Below the pieces are notes generated by a model, which worked only from the letters and a program-made list of their open reading frames with translations, ran no database searches and was not told the DNA's origin. 32,184 bases of DNA from Alphaproteobacteria bacterium (GTDB lineage Bacteria > Pseudomonadota > Alphaproteobacteria > Rs-D84), in contig JAFRSV010000006.1 in NCBI GenBank assembly GCA_017427405.1, forward strand, positions 1 through 32,184, read 5' to 3'. This document shows, piece after piece, positions 28,886 through 32,184 of this stretch; the first letter of the stretch is position 1; each line of letters starts with the position of its first letter. Made by a program: the position numbers and the translations under genes.

Positions 28886-29815
28886 TCAAATCCGTGAAAA
28901 ATTCTTTTGAATTATCTTTCCGCTTTTCTTTAATGCCGCCGATTCCGCCGGTGACATTTTGGGGCCCAATGTCGCGACAACACCGTTCGCGCCAACAATG
29001 CGTGGCAAAGACATTGCAATCACATGTGCGCCTGTGCCCGCGGCAATCGATACGGTTAAAATCCTGTGTTCGTCGTTTATAATGCACTTTAACAAATCTG
29101 CAACCGCGGCGCCGATGCCGTCCCACGTTGCGCCACGCCCACGAATAATTTCATACGCCGCGTTGCGAACGTGTTCTTCGATACTGGTGCGAATTGCGGC
29201 GGTCAGTGGAATTTTTAACTGGCGACAAAAATCTTCCAATCCCAATCCACCAACGCTAATCGATGACCAATCGATAACACTGCTGTCACCATGTTCGCCA
29301 AGAACATACGAATGAATCGATTGTGGCGACACGGCAAGTCCCCGCGCCAATATCGTTCGCAACCGCGCACTGTCCAACATTGTGCCGGTTCCAATCACGC
29401 GCGCCGGCGGCAATTCCGAAAGTTCCTGGGCCAACATAACCATCACATCCAACGGGTTCGTCACGATAATTAAAATTACACGTTTTGAATCAACGTTCGC
29501 CATCACGCGCGGCACAATATCGCGAATAACCGCGGCATTGTTTTGCAACAAATCTGTCCGTGTTTCGCCGGGCTTTTGATTTTTACCGGCGGCAATAATA
29601 ACAATGTCCGAACCACGAATTGCGCGATAATTACCGGCCGCGGAAATGTTCACATCAAAACCAAAACTTGCCGCATGACCTAAATCTTCGGCGGCGGCAC
29701 GCGCCCGCACCGCATCGCGGTCAAACAAAACAATTTCATGCACAAGTCCGGTATTTTTAACCGCCGTCGCAACGGCCGAACCAACGGTCCCAATACCAAT
29801 AATCGCCACTTTCAT
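28886..29815 (-). CDS. ldh: L-lactate dehydrogenase
   Basis: A 309-residue NAD-dependent enzyme reducing pyruvate to L-lactate. The Rossmann motif GIGTVGSA is followed by Asp (LFDRD). The specificity loop reads GKNQKPGETRTDLL, with Gln where malate dehydrogenases have Arg, so lactate rather than malate is the likely product. NPLDVM, GTGTMLDSARLR and the catalytic His in LGEHGDSSV are intact. The start is at 29815, with AAAGGAG 7 bases upstream; seven earlier in-frame codons overlap that site. The promoter is at 29836-29864. The enzyme suggests fermentative growth. Confidence 0.93.
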   Translation of the reverse strand: MKVAIIGIGTVGSAVATAVKNTGLVHEIVLFDRDAVRARAAAEDLGHAASFGFDVNISAAGNYRAIRGSDIVIIAAGKNQKPGETRTDLLQNNAAVIRDIVPRVMANVDSKRVILIIVTNPLDVMVMLAQELSELPPARVIGTGTMLDSARLRTILARGLAVSPQSIHSYVLGEHGDSSVIDWSSISVGGLGLEDFCRQLKIPLTAAIRTSIEEHVRNAAYEIIRGRGATWDGIGAAVADLLKCIINDEHRILTVSIAAGTGAHVIAMSLPRIVGANGVVATLGPKMSPAESAALKKSGKIIQKNFSRI

Positions 29816-29835
29816 CTCTCTACTCCTTTTGGGCA

Positions 29836-29864
29836 ATTATAACATATTTTGGTGGCCGGTGTAA
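29836..29864 (-). promoter_or_regulatory. ldh promoter
   Basis: On the minus strand TTACAC (29864-29859), 17 bases and a perfect TATAAT (29841-29836). The -35 lies in a fragment resembling the 13-bp repeat found behind glyS (GTGTAAGTGATTAGTG on the plus strand). Confidence 0.65.
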
Positions 29865-29883
29865 GTGATTAGTGTGTGTGATG

Positions 29884-31464
29884 TTATTCCGCGATACTCC
29901 ACAACCAACAATGTTCATCGGTGTGTGTTTCACTGTCCCAACCGGCACAGGTCATTTTATTTTGTTTTTGGTCAAGGCCGACCTCTACTGCACCTACGGT
30001 TGGAATGGATTGACGAATCGCCGTTCTTTCGGTTGCATTACTGGTATATTCGTCAAGATCCCATGACGCTGAATCCCCGCCATCGGCATCCCAGAGAGCA
30101 ACCTGTTGCACTACACCGGCGGTGACGGTAGGGGCAAGTACACTGCTGGGTACATTGTTCATGACTTGCTGTCCTGGCACCAAATTGGTATCCTGGGCCG
30201 GAAGTTTATTTTGTTTTAACGCCAACCCCTGCGCCAAGGCGGCGGTGTTTATCAACTTAGTTTTATCTGCACTTGGCCAGGCGTTGGCCGTTGCGCCTGT
30301 ATCACCAACAAATTTTGTTTCGTATGCATTTGTTGATGTCGTTTCGGCCGAATTCCATGTAAGTGCGGTCCAAAATGGCATGGCATCCCATAAAGTAGTA
30401 TACAAATCCTCCAATCTACTGGCTACTAACGCTGCTGATGGGACAAAATTATCTCCGTTATTTTCGTATGCGAAATCTCCGAACGGCGTTGAGGTTGAGT
30501 TTAATGCAGAAAGGGTCATAAACCCAATCTGATTTCCACTTAAACCAGTTCCCGCCACATTTGTGGTAACAACAGATGGCACATTGATAGTTGCATCGTC
30601 ACCTTCAAACTCCACCAATCCGGTTGTGATTTTATTTTGTTTCAGTGCAAGGGAGTTTGCCAAAAATTGCCCGTTTATCAAATCTGTGCTTTGTCCCGCC
30701 CAATTGTTTGTGCCGTTTCCAAATGTTGTATTATATGCATTGATTGCGGCGGTTTGCGTGGCGCCATTGTCGGGGGTATTATTGATGAGCACAGACCAAG
30801 GAAGCAGGGACCAATCTAAGTAGTCAAAAATATTTTGCAATTCACGCGCCACGGCACCAACGGTGGGTATAAGGTATTCTACTTCTGAATCGCCTACGTA
30901 ATTCTTCCATCCATCATCCATGTAGTCCATTGACACATCAAGATGCAAAATACCGTATTTATTACCAACCAGTCCAGATGTAGAATCAAATGAAACAACA
31001 GACGGAAGATTTTCAATCCAATCATCCCCCACAGACACCAACCCGGTTTCGATAATATCCTGTTTCGTATCGACATACGCTTTGCTTGCCACGGTTTTCT
31101 TGTCCAATTCCGTTGGCACGGCAAATGACGGTGTGGCAACAAAGAGTGCAACAAATGCAGCAAACCACACCCCGGCGGGTGCTACCCGCCACCCCTCTCT
31201 AGAGGGGAACTTGTGGCATATTTTCTTTGTCATCCCGCTGAAAAGCGGGATCCCGTCAGTTTTACCGCAGACCAATTCTCTACAACACCGCGGAGATTCC
31301 GCGTTTCCGCGGAATGACGGCACTTTGTGTTCCCCTTCTTTCCAAGAAGGGGTGGCGCACGGAGTGCGACGGGGTAATTCCCATACCCCGCCCCGTTCCA
31401 CGGGGCACCCCTTTCCATCGGAAAGGGGAGATATCGTTTTGTTGAATAAATTTATCTTTTTCAT
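29884..31464 (-). CDS. Repeat-bearing secreted surface protein with palindrome array inside its signal peptide
   Basis: A 526-residue ORF. GAGAGGA precedes the ATG at 31464. Residues 1-10 (MKKINLFNKT) and 99-115 (VWFAAFVALFVATPSFA) together make one normal signal peptide. The 88 codons between them come from an array of DNA palindromes (31165-31436) and are full of Arg, Gly, Pro and Cys, unlike the rest. The mature part has three or four diverged repeats with motifs KxxLALKQNKI, then TGLV or NLVP, then VPSVV, then SIPTVGAVEVGL-like ends, reminiscent of phage tail fibre or adhesin modules. The end CAGWDSETHTDEHCWLW has paired Cys. Export may be lost or impaired by the insertion, or the array may be tolerated. 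Confidence 0.78.
   Translation of the reverse strand: MKKINLFNKTISPLSDGKGCPVERGGVWELPRRTPCATPSWKEGEHKVPSFRGNAESPRCCRELVCGKTDGIPLFSGMTKKICHKFPSREGWRVAPAGVWFAAFVALFVATPSFAVPTELDKKTVASKAYVDTKQDIIETGLVSVGDDWIENLPSVVSFDSTSGLVGNKYGILHLDVSMDYMDDGWKNYVGDSEVEYLIPTVGAVARELQNIFDYLDWSLLPWSVLINNTPDNGATQTAAINAYNTTFGNGTNNWAGQSTDLINGQFLANSLALKQNKITTGLVEFEGDDATINVPSVVTTNVAGTGLSGNQIGFMTLSALNSTSTPFGDFAYENNGDNFVPSAALVASRLEDLYTTLWDAMPFWTALTWNSAETTSTNAYETKFVGDTGATANAWPSADKTKLINTAALAQGLALKQNKLPAQDTNLVPGQQVMNNVPSSVLAPTVTAGVVQQVALWDADGGDSASWDLDEYTSNATERTAIRQSIPTVGAVEVGLDQKQNKMTCAGWDSETHTDEHCWLWSIAE
31165..31436. repeat. Palindrome array inserted in frame in a signal peptide
   Basis: About 270 bases carry at least eight separate hairpins: GGCGGGT/ACCCGCC, CCCCTCT/AGAGGGG, ATCCCGCT/AGCGGGAT, ATTCCGCG/CGCGGAAT, CCCCTTCTT/AAGAAGGGG, CGCAC/GTGCG, CCCCGT/ACGGGG and CCCCTTTCC/GGAAAGGGG. 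The inserted length is a multiple of three and contains no stop in the coding frame. Several modules recur at 31795-32155. Confidence 0.75.
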
Positions 31465-31494
31465 TGTGTCCTCTCCATTTTGTTTGTTGTTACG

Positions 31495-31519
31495 AAAAAA
31501 ACGTCGCCAAATGGGACGT
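31495..31519 (-). terminator. Attenuator-like terminator in the surface-protein leader
   Basis: On the minus strand ACGTC (31519-31515) pairs with GACGT (31505-31501) and is followed by a T-run, about 30 bases before the start codon at 31464. It would stop most transcripts before the gene, or release a small RNA of about 70 bases. Confidence 0.5.
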
Positions 31520-31573
31520 GTCGGGGTGTTCGAAAATCAAAACAACGATGACTCCGTGGCCTTTTGCCAGGGC

Positions 31574-31604
31574 ATTATAACCAACGGCACCCCAACAATT
31601 GGGG
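31574..31604 (-). promoter_or_regulatory. Promoter and palindrome of the surface-protein gene
   Basis: TATAAT on the minus strand (31579-31574) with CCCCAA/TTGGGG (31590-31595 / 31599-31604) in the spacer and -35 area. No clear -35 hexamer is present, so activation by a factor binding the palindrome is possible. The remaining gap to 31759 shows no gene. Confidence 0.4.
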
Positions 31605-31759
31605 TATCAAGATTCGGCACAGAATATCGGAAACTTTTCTAACAATCTTCTGGATTACGACATAGTGTGCCGGTTGTTTTGGGCCTTCGAAAGCCCCGAA
31701 CCAGATTCCCATCTGATTCAAGTTTATTATATCAAAAATCACTGAATCGGGTCAAGGGT

Positions 31760-31783
31760 AAAAAATCGCCATCCGGCGATTTT
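31760..31783 (-). terminator. Terminator for a transcript coming from the right
   Basis: AAAATCGCC (minus strand, 31783-31775) and GGCGATTTT (31770-31762) form a perfect 9-bp stem with a 4-base loop and end in six T. No gene is recognised directly upstream of it within the window. Confidence 0.65.
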
Positions 31784-31794
31784 AATAATCCCCT

Positions 31795-32155
31795 TCTTTC
31801 CGCCCCGCCACTTTCCCATGGAAAGGTGATCATCCCAGCCCTTGCGGCGGTATGACGAGGGTAAAAAGCGAGTTATGGCAGTTGCAAAGTTCCCCTCCAA
31901 TCACCGCAAAATTTGAAAAATTTTGTGGCTGATGATCGGAGGGGTGCCCAGTGGAACTGGGCGGGGTGGGGGTGAAGATAAAATATGTTTCTTTTTTTAT
32001 TACCCCCACCTCGTCGCCGTTCGGCGCCACTCCTCCAGGGGAGGAGAACTACCCATACCCCCGGCTGTTCAGCCGGACCCCTTTCCCAGGGAAAGGGGAG
32101 CCCCCCGCCCCGTTCCACGGGGCACCCCTCTATAAGAGGGGAACTTCGCTTTCTG
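31795..32155. repeat. Palindrome array at the right end
   Basis: A second dense array with GCCCAGT/ACTGGGC, GGTGGGGGT/ACCCCCACC (long loop), CTCCTCC/GGAGGAG, CCGGCT/AGCCGG, CCCCTTTCC/GGAAAGGGG, CCCCGT/ACGGGG and CCCCTCT/AGAGGGG. The CCCCGCCCCGTTCCACGGGG core and its neighbours repeat those of 31384-31420, and AGAGGGGAACTT recurs from 31201. TTTCTGGAAT follows at 32150. Open frames across it encode only repeat-derived Arg/Gly/Pro-rich sequence and are not called genes. Confidence 0.65.
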
Positions 32156-32184
32156 GAATTTTTGCACAAAAAACGGGCGCATCC

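Noticed and set aside
31082-31642. 186-codon plus-strand open frame across the surface-protein start
   Set aside because: It is built from the palindrome array and the complement of the leader, with no start signal and no protein-like pattern.
31873-32169. 98-codon minus-strand open frame at the right end
   Set aside because: Its sequence (GCPVERGGG, LPFPWERG) is translated palindrome array of the same kind as the signal-peptide insert. No initiation signal is seen.

Overview
The window looks like a chromosomal segment of a low-to-moderate GC, probably host-associated alphaproteobacterium. The inference rests on the housekeeping genes (lgt, a TrhP-type U32 protein, cvpA, Fe/Mn superoxide dismutase, a BI-1 family protein), on many small secreted and outer-membrane proteins of unknown family, and on a compact layout packed with small palindromic repeats. 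No rRNA and no marker gene that would fix the genus is present.

Layout. (1) 1-1858 is the right end of a mobile element: two small ORFs and a large serine recombinase whose last codons run into a tRNA-Glu gene on the other strand; tRNA-Asp follows. (2) 2085-6696 is core genome: a leader-like structured RNA, lgt behind two unknown genes, a BI-1/YccA-like membrane protein, a small 2[4Fe-4S] ferredoxin and a glycyl-tRNA synthetase of the alpha2 type. (3) 6654-15757 is an envelope and secretion region: two beta-barrel outer-membrane proteins, a 562-residue secreted protein, two cytosolic unknowns, TrhP, a secreted trypsin-like protease, and a 325-residue partner whose stop codon overlaps the protease start. 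(4) 15910-25795 is an integrative element of about 9.9 kb inserted in the 3' end of tRNA-Thr and bounded by 18-bp direct repeats. (5) 25810-32184 is core genome again (cvpA, a thioredoxin-fold protein, sodB, a GNAT enzyme, L-lactate dehydrogenase, a large repeat-bearing secreted protein), invaded by at least four palindrome-rich repeat blocks.

The tRNA-Thr element carries a tyrosine integrase (R-K-H-R-W-Y set visible), an SF3/D5-like helicase without a visible primase domain, and a small single-domain HUH endonuclease with motifs resembling rolling-circle Rep proteins. The helicase and endonuclease genes diverge across a 0.5-kb AT-rich gap with two perfect hairpins, the obvious candidate origin. 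The rest of the element has a stand-alone core-binding-like protein, small ORFs, a five-gene cluster of exported proteins (lipoprotein, OB-fold protein, Cys-containing protein, two membrane proteins), a small serine recombinase and a membrane-anchored coiled-coil protein. There are no capsid, tail or conjugation genes, so it resembles an integrative replicon or satellite with envelope-modifying cargo.

The most striking observations are: a thioredoxin-fold gene ending in a canonical -1 slippery heptamer, beyond which the -1 frame encodes a membrane anchor; a folded MITE-like repeat with 17-bp target duplications that changed the sodB C-terminus; an array of palindromes lying in frame inside the signal peptide of a surface protein; a leader RNA with mutually exclusive helices and a terminator; and the split HUH/SF3 replication module.
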